Assembly: GCA_963812245.1 (NCBI GenBank)
Contig: CAWEUK010000003.1
Span: forward strand, 806,001-870,000
Direction of reading: 5' to 3'
Length of the DNA: 64,000 bases
Origin: Salsipaludibacter sp963812245
GTDB lineage: Bacteria > Actinomycetota > Nitriliruptoria > Nitriliruptorales > Nitriliruptoraceae
Shown here piece after piece: positions 1-8,631 of this stretch (position 1 is the first letter of the stretch; each line of letters opens with the position of its first letter). Below the pieces are notes generated by a model. The model searched no databases. It worked only from the letters and a program-made list of their open reading frames with translations, and was not told where the DNA came from. A program made the translations under genes and the position numbers.

Positions 1-114
1 GTCCTGCAGGGCCGTCATCGTGGCCGGGTCCAGCGCATTGCGCACCTCGGGCCGGTGCAGGGTCACCGTCGCCACGCCACGGTCGTCGATGTCGACCAGC
101 ACCTCGTCCGCCAC
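1..114 (-). CDS. Enoyl-CoA hydratase/isomerase family protein, N-terminal fragment
   Basis: Thirty-eight codons read leftward from a GTG at 114 and run off the window edge. The peptide contains VLVDIDDRGVATVTLHRPE followed by VRNALDP, the typical first beta strands and RPxxxNAL motif of the crotonase superfamily, which hydrates or isomerises acyl-CoA thioesters. A strong ribosome binding site (GGGAGG) lies five bases upstream of the GTG, which fixes the start. The gene is divergent from polA. The active-site loop lies outside the window, so the exact reaction cannot be stated. Confidence 0.75.
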   Translation of the reverse strand, partial: MADEVLVDIDDRGVATVTLHRPEVRNALDPATMTALQD

Positions 115-169
115 GCGAACCTCCCTGTTCGTTGACCCGCCCACGGATGGTAGGCGTCCGCGCACCCAC

Positions 170-211
170 GGCAGGTGCTCGCGGACCCCCGGCAGGTGGC
201 CGCGGACCCCG
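170..211. repeat. 21-nt tandem direct repeat in the polA/crotonase divergent spacer
   Basis: Two adjacent 21-base units (170-190 and 191-211) each begin GGCAGGTG and carry CGCGGACCCC, differing at only a few positions. The spacer (115-258) also holds a TAGACT hexamer near 225-230 that could be a -10 box for polA. No function is known for the repeat. Confidence 0.5.
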
Positions 212-258
212 GGCCGACTGGAATCTAGACTGGCCCGACACGCCCACGAGGACCCACC

Positions 259-2962
259 GTGACCGACGATCGCCCCACGCTGCTGTTGCTGGACGGACAC
301 TCGCTGGCCTATCGCGCCTTCTACGCCCTGCCCGACACGCTGCGGACGCAGAACGGCACGCTGACCAACGCCGTGTACGGGTTCACCTCGATGCTGGTGA
401 ACCTGCTGCGTGATCGCCAACCCGACGGCATCGCGGTGGCATTCGACCGCGGCCGCGACGTCTCCCGGACCGAGGCCTTTCCCGACTACAAGGCGAACCG
501 CTCGGCGCCGCCCGACGAGTTTCGCCCCCAGGTCGACCTGATCAAACAGGTCTGCGAGGTGTTCGACCTGCCGGTGATGACCCTGCCGGGCGTCGAGGCC
601 GACGACGTGCTCGCCACGGTCGCAACCCGTGCCATCGACATGGGCTGGGACGTGTTCATCGTGACCGGGGATCGCGACGCCATGCAGTTGCCCAACGAGC
701 ACCTGACCGTCCTGTACACGCTGCGCGGGATCTCGGAGATGGCCGAGATGACGCCGGCTGCGGTCGCCGATCGCTACGGCATCCTGCCCGGCTCCTACGT
801 CGACGTCGCGGCCCTGCGCGGGGACAACTCCGACAACCTGCCCGGCGTGCCCGGGGTCGGGGACAAGACGGCGGCCAAGCTGGTCAACGCCTACTCCGAC
901 ATCGACGGGATCTACGCCAACATCGACGACATCGGTGGCAAGAAGGTTCCGGCGATGCTCGTCGAGCACGAGGAGCGGGTGCGACTCAACCAGCAGGTGA
1001 TGCGGTTGCGTCGCGACGTGGACGTCGAGGTCGACCTCGAGGCCCTGCGACTGACGCCGTGGGACGCGCCCGCCATCCGCGACCTGTTCGCCACGCTCGA
1101 GTTTCGCAACCTCTACGACCGCTTCGCCGACGAGGTCCTCAACGAGGACCTGGCCGAGGAACAGGCCAGTGGCTTCCAACGGGTCCCCACCAGGTTGGAG
1201 GCCGGCGACCTCGCCGCGTGGTTGGACGGGCTGTCGGCCGAACCGGTCGCCATCGTCGTCGACACCTCCGACCGCGTCCCGCACCTGCACCTGGACGCCA
1301 TCGGGTTGTCGCACCCCGACGCCGACCCGGTCAGCCTGCACGTCGCCGATGCCGGGGCGGGCGACCTCGACGCGTTCGGCCGACTGTTGGCCGACCCGGA
1401 CCGACCCCTGGTGACCCACGACGCCAAGGTGTTGTGCCACGTGGCAAGCGGGCTGGAGGTGGAGTTGGCCGGCGTGACGCTGGACACGGAACTGGCGGCG
1501 TACCTCCTCAACCCGGCCCAGCGATCGTTCACACTCGATGCGCTGGCACTGCAGTTCCTGTCCCGCACGCTGGAGGTGGCCGGCAGCGAGGGCGCGCCGC
1601 AGGCCCAGTTGGCGCTGGGACTGGAGGAGACCGACGAGTGGGAGCAGCGCGCGCTGCGGGCCGAGGCGGTGCGCCAACTCGGCGAGGTGCTGATGGCTGA
1701 ACTCGATGAGCGCGACCAACGAGCCCTGTTGGACGAGATCGAGTTGCCACTGGTCGAGGTGCTCGCCGGGATGGAGGCGGTTGGCATGGCGGTGGACCGC
1801 CACGTGCTCGGCAGACATGTCGGCGACCATGACGGCCCGGGCGCGCGAACTGGAACTCACGATCCACGACCAGGCCGGACGGACGTTCAACGTCGGGTCC
1901 GGCAAGCAGTTGCAGGAGGTGCTCTTCGAGGAGTTGGGCCTGCCCAAGACCAAGCGGATCAAGACCGGTTGGTCGACCGACGCCACCCAGATGGGCAAGA
2001 TCGTCGATGCCCATCCGATCGTGGCGGCGGTGCTGGAGTGGCGCGAGGTCACGAAGTTGCTGTCGACCTACATCGACGCGCTGCCACCGCTGGTGGACGA
2101 CGAGACCGGCCGAGTCCACACCACGTTGTCCCAGACCACGGCCGCGACCGGACGACTGTCGTCGTCGAACCCGAACCTGCAGAACATTCCGGTGCGTCGC
2201 GAGGACGGCCGCGAGATTCGCAAGGCCTTCGTGGCGGGCGGCGAGGGTGACGGCTCGGGCCTCGACCAGTTGCTGGTGGCCGACTACAGCCAGATCGAGT
2301 TGCGCGTCATGGCCCACATGTGCCGCGACGACGGGTTGCTGGACGCCTTCACCTCGGGTGAGGACATCCACGCCACCACCGCCGCCAAGGTCTTCGACCT
2401 CCCGCTCGAACTGGTCGACGGGGGATTGCGCGATCGTGCCAAGGCCGTCAACTACGGCCTCGCCTACGGCTTGACGCCGTTCGGGCTCGGCCAGCAACTG
2501 GGCATCCCACCCGACGAGGCCTCAGAGATCGTCGACGCCTACTTCGAACGCTTCCCCAAGGTTGACGAGTTCCTGCAGCAGGCCGTCGTGGATGCGACCC
2601 GCGATGGCTACACGACCACGCTGTTCGGGCGCCGGCGGTACCTGCCGGACCTGTTGTCCACCAACCGCAACCGGCAGCAGATGGCGCAACGGATGGCGCT
2701 GAATGCACCCATCCAGGGCACCGCGGCCGACATCATCAAGCTCGCGATGATCGCGGTGGCCGAGCAGTTGGCGGCCACGGACCTGTCGGCGCGGATGCTG
2801 CTGCAGGTCCATGACGAGATCATCCTGGAGGTGGCCTCGGACGAACTCGAGGCGACGACCGCGCTGGTGCAGTCGGCGATGGGCGGCGTGGCGACCCTGG
2901 CCGTGCCACTGGAGGTCGACACCGCCGTCGGCCCCACCTGGTTCGACGCCCAGAAGCACTGA
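259..2962 (+). CDS. polA: DNA polymerase I (one frame break)
   Basis: DNA polymerase I fills gaps in excision repair and removes RNA primers. About 900 residues are reconstructed. Residues 1-290 form the 5'-nuclease domain, with the AYRAFYALP start motif, DYKANR and the GDNSDNLPGVPGVGDKTA helix-hairpin-helix. Residues 300-510 are a 3'-exonuclease-like domain with no DxE triad, so proofreading is probably lost. Residues 520-900 form the polymerase domain, with TGRLSSSNPNLQNIP, DYSQIELRVMAH and QVHDEI. The GTG start is preceded by GAGGA. The frame breaks near 1813: frame 1 codes to about residue 518 and frame 2 carries the polymerase domain. Removing one base from CTCGGCAGAC restores the protein. 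An essential-type enzyme with intact motifs on both sides suggests a sequence error. Confidence 0.93.
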
Positions 2963-2991
2963 CACCTTGTGTGGTGGTGTCCGATCGCTGG

Positions 2992-3387
2992 TCAGGAGCG
3001 GGCGACGATCACGCTCAGGACCGCGGCCACTGCGGTGGCAGCGCCGAAGCCCCACCGCTCCCATGGGCTGGTCGAGGCCAGGTTCGCGAGGGTGTTCAGG
3101 ACGAGGAAGGCCGCAAGCGCCCAGGTGCCCCACACGGCCAGCGTCGAGTCCCTTGCTGGTGTGGTCACGATGCCGGCCCGGGCGAGGACGAGCCAGCCGG
3201 CAGCGACGAGCACGCCGACAGTGACGAGGCTGGCCGCGCGGTAGGTCGGCGGCAGCGTCCCGCCTGCGTTGGCGGCGCGGCCCCCGTAGACGTGCGCACC
3301 CAACGGTGCGCCGAGGGCGACGGCCAGTTGGACGAGGGCGACGAGCCCGAGAAGCGTCGTGACGCCGCGTGCGGCGAGGGTCTCCAT
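2992..3387 (-). CDS. Small integral membrane protein of unknown function
   Basis: The product has 131 residues and four predicted membrane helices, roughly residues 7-30, 49-74, 82-105 and 112-131. The short loops hold no recognisable catalytic motif. The ATG at 3387 has a GGAG ribosome binding site seven bases away. The gene is convergent with polA, with a gap of about 30 bases, and divergent from the AraC-type regulator at 3719. That arrangement often marks a regulator and its target, so control by the regulator is an inference. The family was not recognised. Confidence 0.7.
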   Translation of the reverse strand: METLAARGVTTLLGLVALVQLAVALGAPLGAHVYGGRAANAGGTLPPTYRAASLVTVGVLVAAGWLVLARAGIVTTPARDSTLAVWGTWALAAFLVLNTLANLASTSPWERWGFGAATAVAAVLSVIVARS

Positions 3388-3718
3388 GGTGATCTCCTGT
3401 CTTGTTGCTGTCCGTTGATGGCTCGGCGTGATGGTGGGGCGGGCGGAACGTCGGTCGGATCGGGATCTGCCTCGTGCCAGTGGGCGTCGACGCGCCTGGG
3501 AGCCGACCAGGTAGGCACCGCCGGTGCGACGGGCCGTGGCAGTGGTCGCGGGGCGAAGGCGGTCAAGGATGGCGGGGACACGCATGGTGGCTCCGTTCGG
3601 GTCGGTTCGAGCTGGTACGAGGAACGCTACGAAACGCCGGATTCGCCCTCTTCCCCGAGCCCGCCAACCTTTTGCCCCATCCGGCCACGAGGAGTGGACG
3701 ATCTGGTAGACACCTCTC
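3388..3718. promoter_or_regulatory. Divergent intergenic region, membrane protein / AraC regulator
   Basis: This gene-free stretch of 331 bases separates two divergent genes and should hold both promoters. A TAGACA hexamer at 3707-3712 ends only six bases before the ATG of the regulator. If it is a -10 box, that transcript would be leaderless or nearly so. No convincing operator palindrome or RNA gene was seen. The short open frames here lack ribosome binding sites and are probably not genes. Confidence 0.4.
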
Positions 3719-4714
3719 ATGGGCTCCATCGACGCGAATCTGGTCCGGCGGATGATCGCCGCCGCCGACGACTCGGTGCCGGCCGACGAACTGCTCGCGA
3801 TCGTCGGCCTCGACTCGCTGACCCCCGACCCGATGCGCACGCAGCCCGTTCCTGACGAGGACGCCTACACGATGCTCGAACGGGCGACCCGTGGCGGCGA
3901 CCACGGGCTGCCCATGCGGTACGGGGACGGGCTGGAGCCGGGGATGGGCGGTGCCCTCGGCCACGCGATGGCGACGGCGTCGACCGTCGGCGATGCCCTC
4001 AAACGGCTGGCCCGCTACATCCTGGTCATCAGTGACACGCTCGAGTACGAACTGCGGGCCGTCGACGGTGGCGCCGAGTTCCACCTGCTCGGCCGCACCG
4101 GCCCACGACGGGGCACGCAGCTCGCCAACGAGTGCGCCGTCGCCGCCATCACCTCGGTGCTCCGCCAGGTCGCAGGGTCACCGGTGCGCCCCGCGTCGGT
4201 CACCTTCCGGCACGCCCCACCGCCGACGACCGCCGACCACGAGCGGTGGTTCGGCTGCCCCGTGCACTTCCAGGCACCGGCCACGTCGCTGCGCTTCTCC
4301 AGCCGGACGCTGGCGACAAGGACCCGGCTCGGCGACGCCGGCCTGTCGGCCTACCTGCTCGCACAGCTCGATGACCTGCACGCCGAGCAGTCCGAGCGGT
4401 CCGCGGTGCTGCGGGTCCGAGCCGCAGTCGCCGACACACTCTGCGACGGCGTCCCGACCAAGGCCGACATCGCGCGTCGGCTCGGGATGAGCGAGCGCAC
4501 GCTGCACCGCCGCCTCGCCGAGCACGACGAGACCTTCCAGGCTGTCGTCGACCAGGTCCGCCTCGACGTCGCCCGGTCACTGCTGACCGACGGCGACCGC
4601 CCGCTCGGCGAGGTCGCCTACTTCACCGGGTTCTCGGCCCAGAGCGGCTTCACCCGGGCGTTCAAGCGCTGGACCGGCCAGACCCCGCTCGCCTACCGCC
4701 AACGGGTCGGCTGA
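3719..4714 (+). CDS. AraC-family transcriptional regulator
   Basis: The 331-residue protein has two parts. Residues about 20-205 match the effector-binding region of the OruR/ArgR-like AraC subgroup (the Arabinose_bd type). Residues about 240-330 form the double helix-turn-helix DNA-binding domain, with DIARRLGMSERTLHRRLAEH and the second-helix signature VAYFTGFSAQSGFTRAFKRW. Such proteins bind a small ligand and activate nearby genes. The divergent membrane protein gene is the most likely target, and the ligand is unknown. The ATG at 3719 has no obvious ribosome binding site, which fits a leaderless transcript. Confidence 0.85.
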   Translation: MGSIDANLVRRMIAAADDSVPADELLAIVGLDSLTPDPMRTQPVPDEDAYTMLERATRGGDHGLPMRYGDGLEPGMGGALGHAMATASTVGDALKRLARYILVISDTLEYELRAVDGGAEFHLLGRTGPRRGTQLANECAVAAITSVLRQVAGSPVRPASVTFRHAPPPTTADHERWFGCPVHFQAPATSLRFSSRTLATRTRLGDAGLSAYLLAQLDDLHAEQSERSAVLRVRAAVADTLCDGVPTKADIARRLGMSERTLHRRLAEHDETFQAVVDQVRLDVARSLLTDGDRPLGEVAYFTGFSAQSGFTRAFKRWTGQTPLAYRQRVG

Positions 4715-4750
4715 GCCCACGCCGAAGTGGCGCGGCCGGGCCGTGATCGC

Positions 4751-5212
4751 TCAGGCGGGACTCGCCACGACCTCGGCGTGCAGGACGCTGGCATCGGTGT
4801 CAAGCCCCAGTGCGCCCCCGGCGACGTCCTCGATGACGCATGCATAGTCCCCGGGAGGTCCGGACATGCGGAAGGTGACCTGGCCGAGCATCGAGGTGTG
4901 GCCCATCCCGGTGGCGCTGCGATGCGGGCCGGTGATGCTGGCGTAGACCGCCATGTCGGGGCAGCGCTTGCCGTCGGCATCCTTGATGGTGGCGACGAAG
5001 GTGACGCGGATCCGCGATGGCGTCTCGGCAGCCCCACGGGCAGCCGATGGTGTCGGCGCATCCTCGACCGACGTGGTCAGCGACGTCACCACCAACGGGC
5101 GGGTGAAGAAGGCGTCCTTGGGATGGTCGTCGGCCACGACGCGCAACTCGTCACCCCCCTCGGGCTCGGGCGAGCGGAGGCCGGGGACGAGGCGTCGGAG
5201 ACGGGTCAGCAT
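4751..5212 (-). CDS. Hypothetical protein with a possible Ig-like beta domain
   Basis: From the ATG at 5212 the product has 153 residues. The N-terminus is basic (MLTRLRRLVPGL) without a clear signal peptide. Residues about 60-150 alternate hydrophobic and polar residues around RIRVTFVATIKDADGKRCPD and VTFRMSGPPGDYACVIEDV, which recalls bacterial Ig-like or carboxypeptidase-regulatory beta sandwiches. Two cysteines (in KRCPD and YACVI) could pair. It is convergent with the AraC gene. No family was recognised, and an upstream start that would lengthen the protein is possible. Confidence 0.5.
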   Translation of the reverse strand: MLTRLRRLVPGLRSPEPEGGDELRVVADDHPKDAFFTRPLVVTSLTTSVEDAPTPSAARGAAETPSRIRVTFVATIKDADGKRCPDMAVYASITGPHRSATGMGHTSMLGQVTFRMSGPPGDYACVIEDVAGGALGLDTDASVLHAEVVASPA

Positions 5213-5362
5213 TGGGGCCCTCGGTGAGGTCCGGCGCAGGTGGACGGACCTGACGCCGGTGTCGAAAGTATCGCCGAGGTGGGTTCCGGCGCACGACCGT
5301 GGGTGTCCGGATGGCCATGGCTCGACCATGGATCTCGTGCTGTGCGGTCGAGCGGATCGGAC

Positions 5363-6241
5363 TCAGGTGGTGGCGGCCGTCAGCAGGCGGCTCGCGGCTC
5401 GATGCAGGCGGTCGTCACCGGCAGCCAGGACCCGGCCGCCGGCGTGGGCGGGGTCGCCCTGCCATGTCGTGATGGTCCCGCCAGCGCCCCGCACCACCGG
5501 GATCAGTGCCTGCACGTCCCAGGGCGACAGGCCGGCCTCGACGACCAGGTCGATCGTGCCGGATGCCACCAGCGCGTAGGCGTAGCAGTCGGTGCCGTAC
5601 CTGGTCAGCAACACCTGGTCGCGCACGGCCTCGAAGGCTCGTCGCTCGAGTTCCGAGCCCACGCGGGGAAAGGTCGTTGCCAGGACGGCGTCGCCCAGGT
5701 CGCCCACGTCCCGCACGCGCAGGCGCTGGCTGTCGTCGGCGTGGCGGAACTCGCACCACTGCTGGTCGGGCGTGGCAACGCCGATCCACCGCTCGTCGAC
5801 ATGGGGTTGGTCGATGATGCCGATGACCGGTTCGATGCCGTCGAACAGCGCGATCAGCACGCCCCACGTCGGCAGTCCGGCCAGGAACGCGCGGGTGCCG
5901 TCGATCGGGTCGACCACCCAGGTCAGGCCCGACGTCCCTGCTGCGTGGCCCTGCTCCTCACCGACGATGCCGTCGTCGGGCCGCAGCGTCGCCAGGGCAT
6001 CCCGCATCGCCGTCTCGGCGGCAGTGTCCGCCACCGTGACCGGATCCCAACCACCGGGGGTCGATGCGTCCTTGTCGCGGTGACCCAGGTCGCGAGCGCG
6101 GAAGTGGGGCAGCGTGACGCGGCGGGCCGTGTCGGCAAGGCCGCAGGCCACGGCCACCAGTTCATCGACGTCCCGTGCGTCCAGGACGACTCGACTCGGG
6201 GTTGGCACGTCCCAGGGCAGCGCCTGCGACTCCCGGGTCAC
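5363..6241 (-). CDS. hisN: Inositol monophosphatase family phosphatase, probable histidinol-phosphatase
   Basis: The 292-residue protein is a Mg-dependent phosphatase of the IMPase fold. The metal-binding motifs are present in order: DPVTVADTAAE, VGEEQG, WVVDPIDGTRAFLAGLPTWG and SPWDVQALIPVVRGAGG. The wording of the third motif and the following GIIDQPHVDERWIG resemble actinobacterial HisN, which dephosphorylates histidinol phosphate, more than SuhB-type enzymes. The GTG start at 6241 overlaps the stop of the upstream small gene as GTGA, so the two are probably translationally coupled. No other his genes lie in the window, so the substrate rests on family resemblance only. Confidence 0.8.
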   Translation of the reverse strand: MTRESQALPWDVPTPSRVVLDARDVDELVAVACGLADTARRVTLPHFRARDLGHRDKDASTPGGWDPVTVADTAAETAMRDALATLRPDDGIVGEEQGHAAGTSGLTWVVDPIDGTRAFLAGLPTWGVLIALFDGIEPVIGIIDQPHVDERWIGVATPDQQWCEFRHADDSQRLRVRDVGDLGDAVLATTFPRVGSELERRAFEAVRDQVLLTRYGTDCYAYALVASGTIDLVVEAGLSPWDVQALIPVVRGAGGTITTWQGDPAHAGGRVLAAGDDRLHRAASRLLTAATT

Positions 6242-6513
6242 GCCTGGTCCTCCAACGGGGTCAGCGGGTGCGGTTCGTCGTCGTCGTGCAGCCACACCTG
6301 CACCAGGTCGGCATCCTCGGGCAACCCGTGGATCTCGACGCGGTCCACCTCGCACCAGTCGATGCCGACGCGACCACCCAGGGCCAGCACGGCATCCATG
6401 GTGTCGTCGAGGAGGTCGGGTGCGACGTCGAGACGGCGCACGGCGGCGGCACCGTGGCGCGTCTGGGCGTCCACGATCAGTTGGCTGACGACGGTCACGG
6501 CGGTGGGTTCCAT
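6238..6513 (-). CDS. Small hypothetical protein coupled to hisN
   Basis: This 91-residue acidic protein starts at the ATG at 6513 and ends in a four-base GTGA overlap with hisN, so it is the first gene of a two-gene unit. The sequence (MEPTAVTVVSQLIVDAQTRH and DWCEVDRVEIHGL) has alternating helix and strand character and no membrane segment or cysteine cluster. The family is not recognised. The tight coupling and GC-rich third codon positions support it as a real gene. Confidence 0.6.
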   Translation of the reverse strand: MEPTAVTVVSQLIVDAQTRHGAAAVRRLDVAPDLLDDTMDAVLALGGRVGIDWCEVDRVEIHGLPEDADLVQVWLHDDDEPHPLTPLEDQA

Positions 6514-6799
6514 GCGGCGCAGGCTATGCCACCGTGGTGGTCACATTGCAATCCCGGGTCGGATCTGGGACCATGGGTGGTCACGGACGGGCCACGCCCG
6601 CCGTGTCGCATGCCTCCGATGCACGTGTTGATCGCGCCAGCCGTGGTGATCGACGTCATCGGTGCGCGGTGTCGCCGAGCCCCTCGCACGGTCGACCTCC
6701 ACGCATGTGCGAAGTTCACACAACGCCGCCACCGATGGCGGCGCGGGAGCACGGCGGACCGAGACCGGCGACCGACACCCTCGACCATGAAACGACATC

Positions 6800-8443
6800 A
6801 TGACTGACCAGCCCACCACCGAGAACCCGACCACCCCCCCCGCCGGCATGGATGCCGGCAACGTGGTGGTCATGCAGGACCCCGGCTCCACGATGACCTC
6901 CACCGGCGACACGATCGTCGAGAACGACTTGTCCGACGACGAGTTCGAGGCTGCCCTCGAAGGCACCCTCAAGAACATGGAGGAAGGCTCCATCATCGAG
7001 GGAGTCGTCGTCAAGATCGACCCCGACGAGGTGCTCCTCGACATCGGATGGAAGTCCGAAGGCGTCATCCCGATCCGTGAACTGTCCATCAAGATGGACA
7101 TCGACCCCAACGAGGTCGTCATCGTCGGCGACGTCGTCGAGGCGCTCGTGATGAACAAGGAGGACGACCTCGGTCGTCTGGTCCTGTCGAAGAAGCGCGC
7201 CCAGTACGAGCGCGCCTGGGGCACCATCGAGAAGATCTACGCCGACGACGGCACCGTCATCGGGACCGTCATCGAGGTCGTCAAGGGTGGGCTCATCCTG
7301 GACATCGGGCTGCGTGGGTTCCTGCCGGCATCGCTGGTCGAGATGCGCCGTGTGCGCGACCTCAACCCCTACGTGGGCACCCAGCTCGAGTGCAAGATCA
7401 TCGAGTTGGACAAGAACCGCAACAACGTCGTGTTGTCGCGTCGCAAGTTCCTGGAGGAGACCCAGAGCGAGTTCCGCTCCGAGTTCCTCACCTCGCTGCA
7501 GAAGGGCGAGATCCGTCGTGGCACGGTGTCCTCGATCGTCAACTTCGGTGCCTTCGTGGACCTGGGTGGCGTCGACGGCCTGGTGCACGTGTCGGAGCTG
7601 TCGTGGCAGCACATCGACCACCCGTCGGAGGTCGTCGAGGTTGGCGACGAGGTCGACGTCGAGGTGCTGGACGTGGACCTCGAGCGCGAGCGCGTGTCGT
7701 TGTCGCTCAAGGCGACGCAGGAAGACCCGTGGCAGCGCTTCGCCCGTGAGGTCGGTGTCGGCGAGATCGTCGACGGCGAGGTCACCAAGCTGGTGCCCTT
7801 CGGTGCGTTCGTCAAGGTCGAGGACGGCATCGAGGGTCTGGTGCACATCTCCGAGCTGGCCGACCGCCACGTCGAGGTCCCCGAGGCCATCGTCAACGTC
7901 GGCGATGCCGTCGAGGTCAAGGTCATCGACGTCGACACCGTGCGTCGTCGCGTGAGCCTGTCGCTCAAGCAGGCCAACGCCGACACCGGTGGTGGCGACG
8001 AGGACGGCTACGAGGACGACGCCCGCGGCGTCGAGCACGCCTACTCGTCCGGTGACGACTCGTCATCGAGCGGGTCGTCGCTGGCCGGTGCCCTGGCTGC
8101 AGCAGGCCTGGTGCAGAACCAGGGCGTGTCGCCCGAGGAGATCGCACTGGCCGAGGCAGAACTGCCCGAGCCGGTCGAGGTCCCCGAGGAGCCTGTCGCT
8201 GCTGAGGAGCCCGTCGCTGCTGAGGAGCCCGTCGCTGCTGACGAGCCCGCCGCCGAGGACGAGCCCGTCGCTGCCGACGAGCCTGCTGCCGAGGAGGCCG
8301 CTGCCGCTGACGAGGCCGCCGAGGAGGCGCCTGCAGCGGACGCCACCGCGGAGGAGTCTGCCGAGGAGCCCGTCGCCGCTGACGAGTCCGAGGACGAGCC
8401 TGTCGCCGCTGCTGACGCGGACGACGAGTCCGACGACGCCTGA
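6800..8443 (+). CDS. rpsA: 30S ribosomal protein S1
   Basis: S1 binds mRNA at the ribosomal platform and helps unstructured messages initiate. The 547-residue protein has four S1 domains at about 62-134, 150-216, 240-302 and 324-390, the actinobacterial number. The last two carry the strong GAFV and GLVH(V/I)SEL motifs. A tail of about 155 residues follows (391-547). It is very acidic and alanine-rich, with repeated EEPVAA and DEPAAE units that come from near-identical short DNA repeats. The ATG at 6800 has no clear Shine-Dalgarno sequence, which is common for rpsA. A strong terminator follows the stop. Confidence 0.96.
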   Translation: MTDQPTTENPTTPPAGMDAGNVVVMQDPGSTMTSTGDTIVENDLSDDEFEAALEGTLKNMEEGSIIEGVVVKIDPDEVLLDIGWKSEGVIPIRELSIKMDIDPNEVVIVGDVVEALVMNKEDDLGRLVLSKKRAQYERAWGTIEKIYADDGTVIGTVIEVVKGGLILDIGLRGFLPASLVEMRRVRDLNPYVGTQLECKIIELDKNRNNVVLSRRKFLEETQSEFRSEFLTSLQKGEIRRGTVSSIVNFGAFVDLGGVDGLVHVSELSWQHIDHPSEVVEVGDEVDVEVLDVDLERERVSLSLKATQEDPWQRFAREVGVGEIVDGEVTKLVPFGAFVKVEDGIEGLVHISELADRHVEVPEAIVNVGDAVEVKVIDVDTVRRRVSLSLKQANADTGGGDEDGYEDDARGVEHAYSSGDDSSSSGSSLAGALAAAGLVQNQGVSPEEIALAEAELPEPVEVPEEPVAAEEPVAAEEPVAADEPAAEDEPVAADEPAAEEAAAADEAAEEAPAADATAEESAEEPVAADESEDEPVAAADADDESDDA

Positions 8444-8468
8444 GGCACCTCGCCCCAGCTGTGCACCA

Positions 8469-8503
8469 CGAAACACCCCGGCCCACACGGCCGGGGTGTT
8501 TCG
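8469..8503. terminator. Intrinsic terminator after rpsA
   Basis: A perfect 15-bp stem is formed by 8469-8483 and 8489-8503 (arms beginning CGAAACACCC and ending GGGTGTTTCG), closed by a 5-base loop. A short T run sits inside the descending arm. It separates rpsA from the coaE leader region. Confidence 0.85.
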
Positions 8504-8553
8504 TCGTCGGCGTTGTAGGGTCGTGCGGCGCCGGCGACCATGAGGAGGGCGGC

Positions 8554-8631
8554 GTGCGGATCGGGCTGACGGGCGGGATCGGGAGCGGGAAGTCCACGCC
8601 TGCCTCGCTGGGCGCGGCAGGCGGTGTGTGA
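8554..8631 (+). other. 25-codon ORF duplicating the CoaE N-terminus, coupled to coaE
   Basis: A GTG at 8554 follows a strong ribosome binding site (GAGGAGG). Its first 15 codons encode VRIGLTGGIGSGKST, almost identical to the N-terminus of CoaE 77 bases downstream (MRVGLTGGIGSGKST). Seven of 45 bases differ, mostly at synonymous positions. After these codons the frame runs through a palindrome and stops at a TGA that overlaps the coaE ATG as TGATG. This is probably the original coaE start displaced by an insertion. It may now act as a leader ORF that delivers ribosomes to coaE, which has only a weak site of its own. Confidence 0.6.
8599..8621. repeat. Short palindromic element in the coaE 5' region
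   Basis: CCTGCC (8599-8604) and GGCAGG (8616-8621) form an inverted repeat around an 11-base centre. It lies exactly between the two copies of the coaE 5' end (8554-8598 and 8631-8675). It resembles the first module of the elements at 20891-20920 and 51114-51137, which also start CCTG, have TCGC inside, and end CAGG. Confidence 0.55.

Noticed and set aside
6716..8038. 440-codon minus-strand frame rich in Asp, Leu and Val opposite rpsA
   Set aside because: Its composition is the reverse-complement image of the S1 coding repeats. There is no start context and rpsA is unambiguous.
8180..8420. Repeated units that could suggest a short CRISPR or VNTR array
   Set aside because: The repeats are in-frame codons for the acidic EEPVAA tail of S1, without constant repeats separated by unique spacers.
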